A DNA stretch of 64,000 nucleotides from Mucilaginibacter sp. OK283. GTDB lineage: Bacteria; Bacteroidota; Bacteroidia; Sphingobacteriales; Sphingobacteriaceae. Shown in pieces: positions 9,585-18,632 of the stretch. The notes beneath the pieces are model-generated. The model searched no databases, had not been told where the DNA came from, and saw only the letters and a program-made list of their open reading frames with translations. The stretch lies in the NCBI RefSeq assembly GCF_900110415.1, contig NZ_FODR01000002.1:668251-732250 (forward strand). Reading direction: 5' to 3'. Numbering within the stretch: position 1 is the stretch's first letter; the number at the start of each line of letters is the position of its first letter. A program made the translations under genes and the position numbers.

Positions 9585-9776
9585 TTAATAAAAAACATGT
9601 CTCTTGCGTTGGCACCGATAACAAATGTATCTTTTAATCGGAAGGAAAAATAAAAAACGCCTGGCAAAAAAACCTCTCGGGATCCTGTCTTCGAGTTCTG
9701 CCTTGCATCTTGGGCACAACGGCTTCTTTTTTTGTGGTGCCTTTGTACCTTGCTGAGGGTTTATTTGTACAACCAT
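9585..9776 (-). CDS. Small zinc-ribbon protein, paralogue
   Basis: A 63-residue protein with C21/C24 and C52/C55 knuckles and the motif IPRGFFARRFLFFLPIKRYI, closely matching the neighbouring 64-residue protein. High arginine and lysine content around the central aromatic motif could suit RNA, DNA or membrane-surface contact, but that is inference. It lies 114 bp upstream of its paralogue on the minus strand, between two receiver-only response regulators. Confidence 0.65.
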   Translation of the reverse strand: MVVQINPQQGTKAPQKKKPLCPRCKAELEDRIPRGFFARRFLFFLPIKRYICYRCQRKRHVFY

Positions 9777-10034
9777 AATACAATCAGGGGTTTATTGTAT
9801 CTAATTACGTTTTGTTTTTACTATCACAAAGATATGATTGTTAACAATATTTCAATCATTTAGGTTGTTTATTATCTTATTTTTATTTTTTTTGACGAAA
9901 AAGAATTTTTTTTTGAAAAAATATCAGATTTTAAACAATCTTTTTAAATTCTTGTTAAAAGCGCGGTAAAAAGTAAATAAGAAGCTGTGATATTTCGGCT
10001 TAAATAGTGGGGATGAAGCGCAGTTGCGGGGCAA

Positions 10035-10394
10035 TTATTTTATCAGGTTGTTAACTTTCTCTACAAGTTCTACAAGATCAAAAGGCTTATTGATAATGCC
10101 GTCGCAACCATAATTTAAAAGGTGGTCATCATTACTTAAATAAGCCGAAAATATAATAACGGGCGTGTTGCCAAATTTGGGATGCACTTTGATTGTTTTG
10201 CAAATTTCGCCGCCATTTGTGCCGGCCACGCGATAATCCAATATAACCAGATCGGGAGCGAACTCTTCTATTAGCGGTAATACGTCCCCACTGTTTGAGG
10301 TACTGCGTACTTCAAATTGTTCGTACGTGAGTGTCTCGTGGACAATTTCTAAAATGTCCTGATTATCGTCTAATACTAAAATACGCTTTGACAT
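10035..10394 (-). CDS. Single-domain response regulator (CheY-like), second copy
   Basis: A 119-residue receiver domain with the full set of key residues: DD pair in VLDDNQD, phospho-acceptor Asp in LVILDYRV, Ser in IIFSAY and Lys in NKPFD. It is clearly related to the protein at 8585-8956 but not a recent duplicate. No output domain and no neighbouring kinase. The 258-bp AT-rich stretch downstream (9777-10034) contains no gene I can support. Confidence 0.85.
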   Translation of the reverse strand: MSKRILVLDDNQDILEIVHETLTYEQFEVRSTSNSGDVLPLIEEFAPDLVILDYRVAGTNGGEICKTIKVHPKFGNTPVIIFSAYLSNDDHLLNYGCDGIINKPFDLVELVEKVNNLIK

Positions 10395-10748
10395 AGTAAA
10401 CGTAAAGGGTGAAGAGGGCCTAAAATGTATTAAAGTATCTTTAACTAACGCTGTTGAATAAAATAACAGTAGGGGAGGCCATTATTAACGATAAATCAGC
10501 ACACAAACCTAAACATTTTTTATAGAGTGACATAAAAAAAGAATATGGCTTTAGTGATTTTTTTGTTTTAATTAATTTTCTTTAAAAAAAGAAGAAGATA
10601 GTTGAGGCTTTTGCCAGCTTTTAAGCAAATAATTAATGGCTGTTATCTTCATAAATTTATCAGTTTGCATAAAAGCTTAAATCAAATATAGTTGCTACTT
10701 TAGTCGCATCACATTTGGCCTACGTGTCCAATTTAACAATTTGATGTA
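10395..10748. other. Divergent intergenic region between response regulator and permease
   Basis: This 354-bp AT-rich stretch has no supportable ORF. It carries the divergent promoters of the response regulator (minus) and the permease (plus); the permease promoter candidate is listed separately. Nothing else recognisable. Confidence 0.5.
10664..10694 (+). promoter_or_regulatory. Promoter candidate for the gluconate-type permease
   Basis: TTTG at 10664-10667, a 19-bp spacer and TATAGTTG at 10687-10694, one mismatch from the Bacteroidota TAnnTTTG element, about 54 bp before the ATG. Confidence 0.45.
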
Positions 10749-12065
10749 ATGGTGTTAGCAATTATCCTTATTTGTATTATCCTGCTTATTTTATTGGTAA
10801 GCTGGGGCAAGGTAAACCCTTTTGTAGCTTTTCTTATTGTTGCTATAGCCGCGGGGTTAATGTTGGGCATTCCGATAAATAAGCTGATGGCCTCTGTGCA
10901 AAAAGGTATGGGCGATATTATGGGCAAATTGCTTATTATCATTTGCCTGGGCGCCATGTTGGGTAAACTTGTGGCCGTTAGCGGAGCTGCCCAAAAAATA
11001 GCCGAAGTATTGGTTAGGGCGGTTGGCCAAAAACATATACAGTGGGCACTGGTTTCGGCCGGTTTTATCATCGGTATCCCGCTTTTTTATGGAATTGGCT
11101 TTGTATTAATGGTGCCGCTTATATTTTCGGTGGTTTATAAATATAAATTACCGGCGGTTTATATTGGCTTACCCATGCTGGCCTCATTATCGGTTACGCA
11201 TGGTTTTTTACCGCCGCACCCATCGCCATCGGCGCTGGTAGCTATGTTTCATGCCAACATGGCCACAACTTTTATTTATGGCTTGATGATAGCCATACCG
11301 GCCATTATAATTGCCGGCCCGTTGTTTGCCCGGTTTTTAAAGAAAATACCTTCGGAACCTTTGGCTACTTTCAGGGCCGATGAACTGCCGCCCGAAAAAT
11401 TGCCCGGCGCTGTAAATAGTTTTCTTACTGCCTTACTGCCGGTGATATTATTAATGCTCTCGGCCTTGTTCCCGTACCTGGGTATCAAAGATGCTTTCGT
11501 GGTAAAATTGATAGCTTTCCTTGGCGATCCTTCCATAGTAATGTTGGTTGCGCTTCTGGTGGCCACTTTTACGCTGGGTATTAAACAGGGAAAAAAAATG
11601 GGCACCCTGGCCGGTAATTATACCGATGCTGTTAAAGACATAGCGCTCATACTGCTTATTATTGCCGGCTCGGGAGCTTTAAGCGAAGTTTTAACCGCCA
11701 GTGGCGCCAGCGATCAGATTGCCGATCAGTTAAAGGCCTTGAACCTGCCGCCATTGCTTTTAGGTTGGGTTATAGCGGCCATTATTCGTGTTAGTTTAGG
11801 ATCGGCAACGGTGGCCGGGCTTGCAGCGGCGGGAATTTTGGTAAAATTGGTAACCAAAAGTCACGTTGATCCTAATTTAATGGTGCTATCTATAGGTGCA
11901 GGAAGCCTGGCGTTTTCGCATGTTAATGATTCGGGCTTTTGGCTTTTTAAAGAATATTTTAACATCAGCATAAAAGATACCATCAGGTCATGGTCGGTAA
12001 TGGAAACGTTGGTTTCATTAACAGGCCTTGCGGGAGTATTAATTATTAACCAGTTTGTAAAGTAA
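10749..12065 (+). CDS. GntP-family gluconate:H+ symporter
   Basis: A 438-residue inner-membrane transporter of normal GntP-family length with about 12-14 hydrophobic helices. Family motifs are visible: VTHGFLPPHPSPSALVA in the middle and LAFSHVNDSGFWLFKEYF near the C-terminus. The family imports gluconate and related aldonates (idonate, glycerate) with protons. No gluconate kinase or dehydratase lies nearby; the next genes are an exported hydrolase and a rhamnosidase, so the natural substrate here could be another sugar acid. It is followed after 8 bp by the hydrolase gene, suggesting co-transcription. Confidence 0.88.
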   Translation: MVLAIILICIILLILLVSWGKVNPFVAFLIVAIAAGLMLGIPINKLMASVQKGMGDIMGKLLIIICLGAMLGKLVAVSGAAQKIAEVLVRAVGQKHIQWALVSAGFIIGIPLFYGIGFVLMVPLIFSVVYKYKLPAVYIGLPMLASLSVTHGFLPPHPSPSALVAMFHANMATTFIYGLMIAIPAIIIAGPLFARFLKKIPSEPLATFRADELPPEKLPGAVNSFLTALLPVILLMLSALFPYLGIKDAFVVKLIAFLGDPSIVMLVALLVATFTLGIKQGKKMGTLAGNYTDAVKDIALILLIIAGSGALSEVLTASGASDQIADQLKALNLPPLLLGWVIAAIIRVSLGSATVAGLAAAGILVKLVTKSHVDPNLMVLSIGAGSLAFSHVNDSGFWLFKEYFNISIKDTIRSWSVMETLVSLTGLAGVLIINQFVK

Positions 12066-12073
12066 GGCCCGTA

Positions 12074-12883
12074 ATGAAAAAACTTATAAAATTAATAACA
12101 GTATTGTTAATAGCGCTTACAGCAAACCTTGCCGGTTTTGGACAGGAAGCGGCCGGAAACTTTTATACGGCGGCCGACGGCGTAAAAATTTATTACGAGG
12201 TTAAGGGCAGCGGAATGCCGGTTGTGCTTATTCACGGGTTTTCGGGCACTGGGCAGGGATGGAAAAACGGGCACCTTTACCCCGATTTGCTTGCTGCCGG
12301 TTATAAAGTGATTGTACTTGACCAACGCGGCAACGGACAGTCGGACAAGCCGCATACAGATGCTGGTTACGCTAACGATGCCGAGGCTAAAGACATAATG
12401 GGGTTGGTAAGCAGCCTGGGGATCAAAAAATATAACGTGGTGGGCTATTCGCGCGGGTCTATCATCGCATCGCGGTTACTGGTGCTGGATAAGCGGGTGC
12501 AAAAATTGGTAATGGGCGGTATGGGCGATGCATATACCAATCCCGAATGGCCAAGGCGCGTGCACGCATACAAAGCCTTGATGGGCGATACAAGTTTTCA
12601 TGATGTGGATGGTATGATAAAATATATTCATAGTAACCCGGCTTTTGATGTACCTGCATTGGCTTTGCAACAAAAATATCAGCCGTCAACAAGTCCGGAG
12701 GAATTGGCTAAAGTGAAAATTCCGGTATTGCTGATAAATGGCACAGAAGATCATGACGGCGGATCTGAAACAGCATTACATAAAATGATCGCGACATCCA
12801 AACTAAGTTATGTGCCTGGCGACCATAACGCTGCATCAAAAACGGTACAGTTTTCGGCCAGCGTGATGGAGTTTTTTAAATAA
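12074..12883 (+). CDS. Exported alpha/beta-fold hydrolase
   Basis: The 269-residue protein has a signal peptide (LITVLLIALTANLAGFGQ) and a complete alpha/beta-hydrolase core: oxyanion-hole motif VVLIHGFSGT, VLDQRGNGQSDKP, nucleophile elbow GYSRGS, acidic residue in LLINGTEDHD and catalytic His in VPGDHN. The fold covers esterases, lactonases, haloperoxidase-like and peptidase-like enzymes; the substrate cannot be told from sequence. It starts 8 bp after the permease, so a role in hydrolysing an ester or lactone whose product the permease imports (for example an aldonolactone) is plausible but is only inference. Confidence 0.8.
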   Translation: MKKLIKLITVLLIALTANLAGFGQEAAGNFYTAADGVKIYYEVKGSGMPVVLIHGFSGTGQGWKNGHLYPDLLAAGYKVIVLDQRGNGQSDKPHTDAGYANDAEAKDIMGLVSSLGIKKYNVVGYSRGSIIASRLLVLDKRVQKLVMGGMGDAYTNPEWPRRVHAYKALMGDTSFHDVDGMIKYIHSNPAFDVPALALQQKYQPSTSPEELAKVKIPVLLINGTEDHDGGSETALHKMIATSKLSYVPGDHNAASKTVQFSASVMEFFK

Positions 12884-13034
12884 ACTTTGAGTAGGGCATT
12901 GCTGGCTATTGACAGGGGGGGATATTGGGCGAATTTGAATGAAGTGTTGTAATATCGGGCGTTTTTAGAGCCATTTATTTTTCTAAGGGTTGTTCAAGAC
13001 TGTGCAGGACACCTAAATAAAAATATCGTTTTAC

Positions 13035-13065
13035 ATTGCGGGTTGTAAGTTGAAGAATACTTTCG
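13035..13065 (+). promoter_or_regulatory. Promoter candidate for the rhamnosidase
   Basis: ATTG (13035-13038), a 19-bp spacer and TACTTTCG (13058-13065), one mismatch from TAnnTTTG, about 68 bp before the ATG. Confidence 0.4.
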
Positions 13066-13133
13066 GTATACCGTACCCATGATTTTGCTAAAAGCTTTTA
13101 CTACTATTATAAACCTGGATATTCCTTTTTAAG

Positions 13134-15821
13134 ATGAAACAATGTTTACGCAAACCTGCGCTTTACACCGCTTTATTGTTTATTTGTTTGTTTAAAATTT
13201 CGGCAGTTGCTTTTGCACAAACGCCTGCAACTACGGGCCTGAAGTGCGAATACCTGGTTGCTCCGATAGGTATCGATGCCAAACATCCGCGTTTAACCTG
13301 GCAAATGGCCGATGCGCGGCAGGGCGCAGCCCAAATCGCATATCAACTGTTTGTAGGTGCCGATTCGGCGGCCGTTGCCACAGGCAGGGGTGATAGCTGG
13401 ACAACTGCCAGGGTAGTTTCGGCTGCCGGCCTGGTTACCTACAACGGCAAGGCCCTGCAACCATTTACCAAATATTTTTGGAAGGTTATTGTATGGGATA
13501 AGGCCGGTAAAAAATTAAGCGCATCGGCAATTACAAGCTTTGAAACCGGCATGATGGAAATGCGAAACTGGAAAGGATCGTGGATAAGTGATAATAAAGG
13601 TATATCGGTTAACCCCGCCCCCTATTTTCGTAACACCTTTAAAGTGGGTAAAACTGTCAGGTCGGCAAGGGCGTATATAGCGGTAGCCGGTTTGTATGAG
13701 CTTTACATTAATGGTAAGAAAATTGGCAACCACAGGCTCGACCCGATGTATACCCGGTTTGACAGGCGCACACTTTATGTTGCCTATGACGTAACCGCCA
13801 ACCTGCAAAATGGTAAAAACGCGGTAGGTGTATTATTGGGCAACGGCTGGTACAACCACCAAAGCACGGCTGTATGGTTTTTTCACCAGGCGCCGTGGCG
13901 CGGAAGGCCAGCTTTTTGCATGGATTTAAGGGTGACTTATACCGACGGCACTACCGAAACGATATCATCTGATACCCGGTGGAAAACATCACTGAGCCCT
14001 GTAGTATTCAACAGTATTTATACCGCCGAACATTATGATGCCCGCAAGGAGCAGCCCGGATGGAATACCCCCGATTTTATCGACTCGGCATGGAAAAACG
14101 TTATCAACCGCTCGGCCCCATCAGCAAATATTGTGGCCCAAAGCCTGCAGCCTATTCGCAATGTAGAGGAGATAGCCACCAAAACCGTTACTAAAATTGA
14201 TAATAACCTATGGGTGTTTGATATTGGTCGCAATATATCCGGCGTAAGCCAGATTACCGTTAAAGGTGATTCGGGCACAGTGATCCGACTGAAACACGCC
14301 GAACGGCTGAACAAAAACGGCCACGTAGATCAATCCAATATCGATCTGCATTACCGCCCAACCGATGATAAAGACCCTTTCCAGACCGATATTTTTATCC
14401 TTGGTGGCAAAGGCGAAGAAACCTTTATGCCTAAGTTTAACTATAAGGGATTTCAGTATGTAGAGGTAAGCAGCAGCAAGCCCATCCAGCTGACCAAAGA
14501 AAGTTTAAAGGCTTACTTTATGCACAGCGATGTACAGCCGGTAGGCGAGGTAAGCTCATCAAACCAAACTATTAACCAAATTTGGAGCGCCACCAACCAC
14601 AGCTACCTGAGCAACCTGTTTGGCTACCCAACAGATTGCCCGCAACGCGAAAAAAACGGCTGGACAGGCGATGCCCACATAGCCAGCGAAACAGGACTGT
14701 ATAATTTTGATGCCATCACCATTTACGAAAAATGGCTGGCCGACCACCGCGACGAGCAACAGCCCAACGGCGTATTACCATCCATTATCCCTACCGGCGG
14801 CTGGGGCTATGAGTGGGGTAACGGCCCCGATTGGACAAGCACCATTGCCATCATCCCCTGGAATATCTATTTGTTTTATGGCGATAGCAAACTACTGGCC
14901 GATAGCTATACCAGCATCGAAAAATATGTGAACCACATAGATGAGCTTTACCCAACCGGCCTTACCAGCTGGGGACTTGGCGACTGGGTGCCGGTGAAAT
15001 CTGTTTCGCCGGTTGAGCTTACCTCGTCGGTTTATTATTATACAGATGCAACGATATTAGCCAAGGCAGCTCATATTTTGGGTAAACAAGCCGACTTTGT
15101 AAAATATACAGCCCTGGCTGCAAAAATAAAAAACGCTATTAATGCCAAATACCTCAACATGCAAACCGGCATTTACGGTCAGGGTTTTCAAACCGAGCTG
15201 AGTGTTCCGTTATTTTGGGGTGTGGTACCCGATAACATGAAAACCAAGGTGGCTGCTAACCTGGCTACCCGTGTTGCTGCCGATAATTACCACCTGGATG
15301 TGGGTATTCTTGGTGCCAAAGCCATTTTAAGCGCCCTGAGCGACAATGGTTACCCCGATGTGGCGTACAGGATAGCGTCGCAGGAAACCTTCCCTTCGTG
15401 GGGATGGTGGATGGTGAACGGCGCCACAACGCTGTACGAAAACTGGCAGATTGATGCCAAATCTGATATCTCCCTTAACCACATTATGTTTGGCGAAATT
15501 GGGGCCTGGCTATACAAAGGCATTGCAGGCATTCAGCCCGATGCAAATGAGCCCGGATTTAAAAATGTGATCCTGGCGCCGTATTTTGTACCCGGCTTAA
15601 ATGAGTTTACAGCCACGCATGCTGGCCCCTACGGCAAAATCTTATCATCATGGAAACGGGAGGGGAGTACGGTTACTTATAAAGTAGTTGTGCCCGCAAA
15701 TTCAACAGCAAGTATAACTTTCCCGGCAGGTAAAGTCACCTTATCAGGTAAATCCATTGGTAAGGAATATAAAGCGATGGCGGGTAACTATGAATTTAAA
15801 ATAAGCCCGCCGGCCCCCTAA
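13134..15821 (+). CDS. Exported GH78 alpha-L-rhamnosidase
   Basis: The 895-residue protein begins with a signal peptide (LFICLFKISAVAFAQ). The order of domains fits GH78: an N-terminal beta-sandwich (LKCEYLVAPIGIDAKHPRLTW), a rhamnosidase N-domain (PAPYFRNTFKV, YELYINGKKIG), then the (alpha/alpha)6 catalytic domain with DCPQREKNGWTGDAH and WGLGDWVPV, which hold the acidic catalytic and binding residues, and a C-terminal beta-sandwich. It removes terminal alpha-L-rhamnose from plant glycosides or pectin side chains, acting in the periplasm. It has its own promoter candidate and a strong terminator follows, so it is probably a single-gene unit. Confidence 0.92.
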   Translation: MKQCLRKPALYTALLFICLFKISAVAFAQTPATTGLKCEYLVAPIGIDAKHPRLTWQMADARQGAAQIAYQLFVGADSAAVATGRGDSWTTARVVSAAGLVTYNGKALQPFTKYFWKVIVWDKAGKKLSASAITSFETGMMEMRNWKGSWISDNKGISVNPAPYFRNTFKVGKTVRSARAYIAVAGLYELYINGKKIGNHRLDPMYTRFDRRTLYVAYDVTANLQNGKNAVGVLLGNGWYNHQSTAVWFFHQAPWRGRPAFCMDLRVTYTDGTTETISSDTRWKTSLSPVVFNSIYTAEHYDARKEQPGWNTPDFIDSAWKNVINRSAPSANIVAQSLQPIRNVEEIATKTVTKIDNNLWVFDIGRNISGVSQITVKGDSGTVIRLKHAERLNKNGHVDQSNIDLHYRPTDDKDPFQTDIFILGGKGEETFMPKFNYKGFQYVEVSSSKPIQLTKESLKAYFMHSDVQPVGEVSSSNQTINQIWSATNHSYLSNLFGYPTDCPQREKNGWTGDAHIASETGLYNFDAITIYEKWLADHRDEQQPNGVLPSIIPTGGWGYEWGNGPDWTSTIAIIPWNIYLFYGDSKLLADSYTSIEKYVNHIDELYPTGLTSWGLGDWVPVKSVSPVELTSSVYYYTDATILAKAAHILGKQADFVKYTALAAKIKNAINAKYLNMQTGIYGQGFQTELSVPLFWGVVPDNMKTKVAANLATRVAADNYHLDVGILGAKAILSALSDNGYPDVAYRIASQETFPSWGWWMVNGATTLYENWQIDAKSDISLNHIMFGEIGAWLYKGIAGIQPDANEPGFKNVILAPYFVPGLNEFTATHAGPYGKILSSWKREGSTVTYKVVVPANSTASITFPAGKVTLSGKSIGKEYKAMAGNYEFKISPPAP

Positions 15822-15887
15822 AGGGGATTTTTTGCTTATCGCACTCGTTTTAATGAACCAGTGTTAACCTAAATGACGTTAAACTGA

Positions 15888-15915
15888 CAGGCCGGTAACA
15901 CAACCGGCCTGTTTT
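15888..15915 (+). terminator. Rho-independent terminator after the rhamnosidase
   Basis: Perfect 9-bp stem caggccggt / accggcctg (15888-15896 and 15903-15911) with a 6-base loop, followed by TTTT. Confidence 0.8.
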
Positions 15916-15961
15916 GTATATAGCTTTGTTACATCGGGGACCTGCAACCCGGTTAGCTACC

Positions 15962-16606
15962 ATGTACTACAAATTAACATTAATAATCCTGCTGATTGTA
16001 AATACAGCATTTGCACAAAACGATGAGGGCTGGGTGTTAAAACACAGTAACGACGGCGTAAAAATATATACCCGAAAAGTGCCCAACTCAAAAATAAACG
16101 CCATTAAAGTAGAGTGTCATTTTGATGTTCCGGCCTCGCGGCTGGTTGCCGTTTTGATGGATGTAAAAAACAGCGAGGACTGGTTGTACCATACTTCATC
16201 AAACTATATTATAAAACAGGTATCGCCATCGGAGTTGTATTACTATTCGATGGTAGAGGTACCCTGGCCCGTGAGCAACCGCGATTTTATTGCCCATATT
16301 AAAGTATCGCAGGATGTAGCTACCAAGGTTATTACCGTCGACGCGCCCTGCATCCCTGATATGGTACCCCGCAAGGCCGGTGTGGTGCGCGTGGCCGATT
16401 CAAAAGGCAAATGGGTACTTACCCCCGTTGGTAAAGATAAAGTGAAAGTATTGTACACCCTGCATGCCGATCCAGGCGGCAGTATCCCCGCCTGGCTGAG
16501 CAATATGTTTGCCACCAAAGGCCCCACCGAAAGCTTCCAAAAACTAAAATTACAATTGCAAAAACCCGCTTACAAAAACGTAAAGGTGCCTTATATAACC
16601 GAGTAA
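15962..16606 (+). CDS. Exported START-domain protein
   Basis: A 214-residue product (from ATG 15962) with signal peptide (LTLIILLIVNTAFAQ) and a single START-like lipid-binding domain: VKIYTRKV, WLYHTSSNYIIKQVSPSELY, VPWPVSNRDFIAHI and the C-terminal HADPGGSIPAWLSNM. START domains bind lipids or sterols in a hydrophobic tunnel; in Bacteroidota such periplasmic forms are of unknown ligand. The ATG at 15962 gives the signal peptide directly; an upstream TTG at 15914 adds an implausible leader. A near-identical paralogue lies immediately downstream, and even the upstream sequences resemble each other. Confidence 0.82.
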   Translation: MYYKLTLIILLIVNTAFAQNDEGWVLKHSNDGVKIYTRKVPNSKINAIKVECHFDVPASRLVAVLMDVKNSEDWLYHTSSNYIIKQVSPSELYYYSMVEVPWPVSNRDFIAHIKVSQDVATKVITVDAPCIPDMVPRKAGVVRVADSKGKWVLTPVGKDKVKVLYTLHADPGGSIPAWLSNMFATKGPTESFQKLKLQLQKPAYKNVKVPYITE

Positions 16607-16655
16607 GGCTCCCCAGCCCCTGAAGGCATTAAGTTAAGGGGCTACTAACGATTTA

Positions 16656-16730
16656 AATATCGAATACTGAATTTCGAATAATGAAGGAAAAACTTCGGTG
16701 TTGGACATTCGAAATTCAATGTTCGATATT
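16656..16730. repeat. 24-bp imperfect inverted repeat between the START genes
   Basis: Arms 16656-16679 and 16707-16730 are reverse complements with two mismatches (core gaatttcgaat). Similar words (atttcgaattt) occur near 7359. It lies in the 278-bp gap between the two START genes, after a weak hairpin at 16615-16643 (agcccct/aggggct) that may end the first gene. Confidence 0.65.
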
Positions 16731-16847
16731 ATTTGTCTTTCTGTTTTTCTTAGGGCTACGCTATAGCGAATTGCCATAGCAATTTCACATTTATATTAAC
16801 CCTTAGGCAAATGACCTTGTACTGACAGGCAAAATAAATAAGCCTTA

Positions 16848-16855
16848 TAGTTTTG
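16848..16855 (+). promoter_or_regulatory. -7 element candidate for the second START gene
   Basis: TAGTTTTG matches TAnnTTTG exactly, 29 bp before the ATG at 16885. The first START gene has the comparable TAGCTTTG at 15921-15928 in a similar sequence context (both followed by a GTAAC/CCTG-rich stretch). No convincing -33 box is seen for either. Confidence 0.4.
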
Positions 16856-16884
16856 ATGTAACGGATCCTGTAACCCGTAACAAC

Positions 16885-17529
16885 ATGAAAAAAAAATTGA
16901 CCTTGCTACTGCTGTTGGTTGTGAATTTTGCTTTTGCAAACCCCGACGGTAGTTGGACCCTTGATAAAAACGATGACGGTATTAAAGTTTATACCCGCAA
17001 TATAGCTTCCTCAAAAGTTAAAGCTATCAAAGTAGAGTGCAACCTGGATGCAACCCCATCGCAACTGGTGGCGGTTTTGATGGATATCAGTAATGGCGAC
17101 GGCTGGGTGTACCATACTGCTTCCAGCTATGTTATCAAACAGGTGTCACCGTCCGAATTATATTATTACTCGTTGGTGAATGTGCCCTGGCCGGTGCACA
17201 ACCGCGATTTTATTGCCCACATAAAAGTTACGCAGGATCCGGTTACCAAAGTAATAACTGTAGATGCACCCTGCATTGCCGATATGGTACCCCGCAAGCC
17301 CAATACCGTACGGATAGAAGAATCAACCGGAAAATGGATTATAACCCCAACCGGCGATGGCAAGGTGAAAATTGAGTACACCCTTCATGCCGATCCCGGA
17401 GGTAATATCCCCTCCTGGCTGGTAAATATGTTTGTAACCCAGGGCCCTATTGAAAGCTTTAAAAAGCTAAAGCTGCAATTACAAAAGCCAGCCTACAAAA
17501 ATGCAAAGCTGGCTTATATAATAGATTAA
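16885..17529 (+). CDS. Exported START-domain protein, tandem paralogue
   Basis: A 214-residue protein with a signal peptide (LLLLLVVNFAFANP) and one START-like domain. It aligns along its whole length with the upstream neighbour: VYHTASSYVIKQVSPSELYY, VPWPVHNRDFIAHI, HADPGGNIPSWLVNM, and even the C-terminal KLKLQLQKPAYKN. The pair is a tandem duplication that kept identical domain structure while diverging mainly in the N-terminal third. Lipid ligand unknown. No enzyme is adjacent that would define a pathway. Confidence 0.82.
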   Translation: MKKKLTLLLLLVVNFAFANPDGSWTLDKNDDGIKVYTRNIASSKVKAIKVECNLDATPSQLVAVLMDISNGDGWVYHTASSYVIKQVSPSELYYYSLVNVPWPVHNRDFIAHIKVTQDPVTKVITVDAPCIADMVPRKPNTVRIEESTGKWIITPTGDGKVKIEYTLHADPGGNIPSWLVNMFVTQGPIESFKKLKLQLQKPAYKNAKLAYIID

Positions 17530-17670
17530 ATATGCAGATTTCAGATGTGCAAATTTCAGATGATTTGTGATTCTTGGAAACAATAAGTAAGCTTTGTAAG
17601 ATTGTCGAATGCCTGTAGTTACGGTTTTGCTGATTAAAAAAATCCAGATAATTCCGACCTGACCATTTCT

Positions 17671-17704
17671 GTCTTGACTCTTGATTCTTAACTCTTGACT
17701 CTTC
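17671..17704. repeat. Dispersed 'tcaagagttaag' intergenic repeat
   Basis: A 34-bp run of degenerate 7-8-bp units (cttgactcttgattcttaac). Its reverse complement recurs at 63479-63512 with two mismatches. Related degenerate words (acttgatac, ctgatac) occur near 18610, 20480, 33695 and 63535. Confidence 0.6.
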
Positions 17705-17706
17705 TT

Positions 17707-18492
17707 TTAATTTTTATGTACCCCGTAACCCAAACCCAGTACCAGGGTTAAAAACACGCCGTTGGGTTTGCTGTTGGGGCCGGTTGTAAGTTTGTGGCCA
17801 TCCACCTTCCAGTCGCTATTGTTGGCGGCGATGTAGTAGCCCGCACGGATGCCTATCGGGATGGTACGGTCGACAGTTACACAATCCATTTGTTTTGATT
17901 TAAGGTGTATCACGTAATCAAAGCCACCTCCAAGTTCGATGCCAAATGTATGCTGGTTAAGCGTTTTGCTTGATGAACTTTGGGTAATCTCCTGCCCAAA
18001 ATCGGTAGTGCTGTTAATATTGCCATTATCCTTCACTTTAAGGAACGAGTTTTGGAAATTAAGGCCCACAGTTGGATAAAAACGGTAGGCCGTGTTGGTT
18101 GATAGGTTGTAACCTGCCCCAACCTGGATTTGCCCTCTGAAAACCGACACCTTTACATCGTTAGCCGTTACCGACTCGGGCGCTGTACCGCCAATACCCA
18201 GTGTTGTAATAAAGCGGTTGTTGTACATCCTGGTCATTGATAGGTTAAACCATGTGCTGTTGTTGGCCAGCAACGGGAAGCCTTTTGGCACCAAATAAGC
18301 ATTAATATCGCGTACGTTGTTTTTACGGTACTCGGCTTGCAGTTCAAGGCCGCCGGTCATATCTTTATGCCAGCCGCTGTGCATCCGGTTTTTAGTTTTA
18401 ACGGTATCGGCGTTTTGAGCCTTCGCCAGAGTAGGGGTAAGGCCAATGACAACTAACAATAGCTGTACTGTATTGGTAAATATCTTTTTCAT
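17707..18492 (-). CDS. Predicted outer-membrane beta-barrel protein
   Basis: A 261-residue protein with a signal peptide (VQLLLVVIGLTPTLAKAQ). The remainder shows alternating hydrophobic residues typical of a small barrel of about 8-10 strands (GGLELQAEYRKN, RFITTLGIGGTAPES, GIELGGGFDYVIHL, GIRAGYYIA), and it ends with repeated glycine/aromatic strands (FLTLVLGLGYGVHKN). No enzymatic signature. It lies convergent to the START genes and has no partner. Role unknown. Confidence 0.65.
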   Translation of the reverse strand: MKKIFTNTVQLLLVVIGLTPTLAKAQNADTVKTKNRMHSGWHKDMTGGLELQAEYRKNNVRDINAYLVPKGFPLLANNSTWFNLSMTRMYNNRFITTLGIGGTAPESVTANDVKVSVFRGQIQVGAGYNLSTNTAYRFYPTVGLNFQNSFLKVKDNGNINSTTDFGQEITQSSSSKTLNQHTFGIELGGGFDYVIHLKSKQMDCVTVDRTIPIGIRAGYYIAANNSDWKVDGHKLTTGPNSKPNGVFLTLVLGLGYGVHKN

Positions 18493-18632
18493 AGTTTCAG
18501 TATTTTCAATACAAACGTTGTTTTTGCATGGATAGTTCTTGCGAAGTAAAAAAATTAACCGAAATTTAAAAAGAATTCAACCTATCATATCTTCACGCAA
18601 ATAAAGTCTTGCTACCTGATACTAACTACTTG

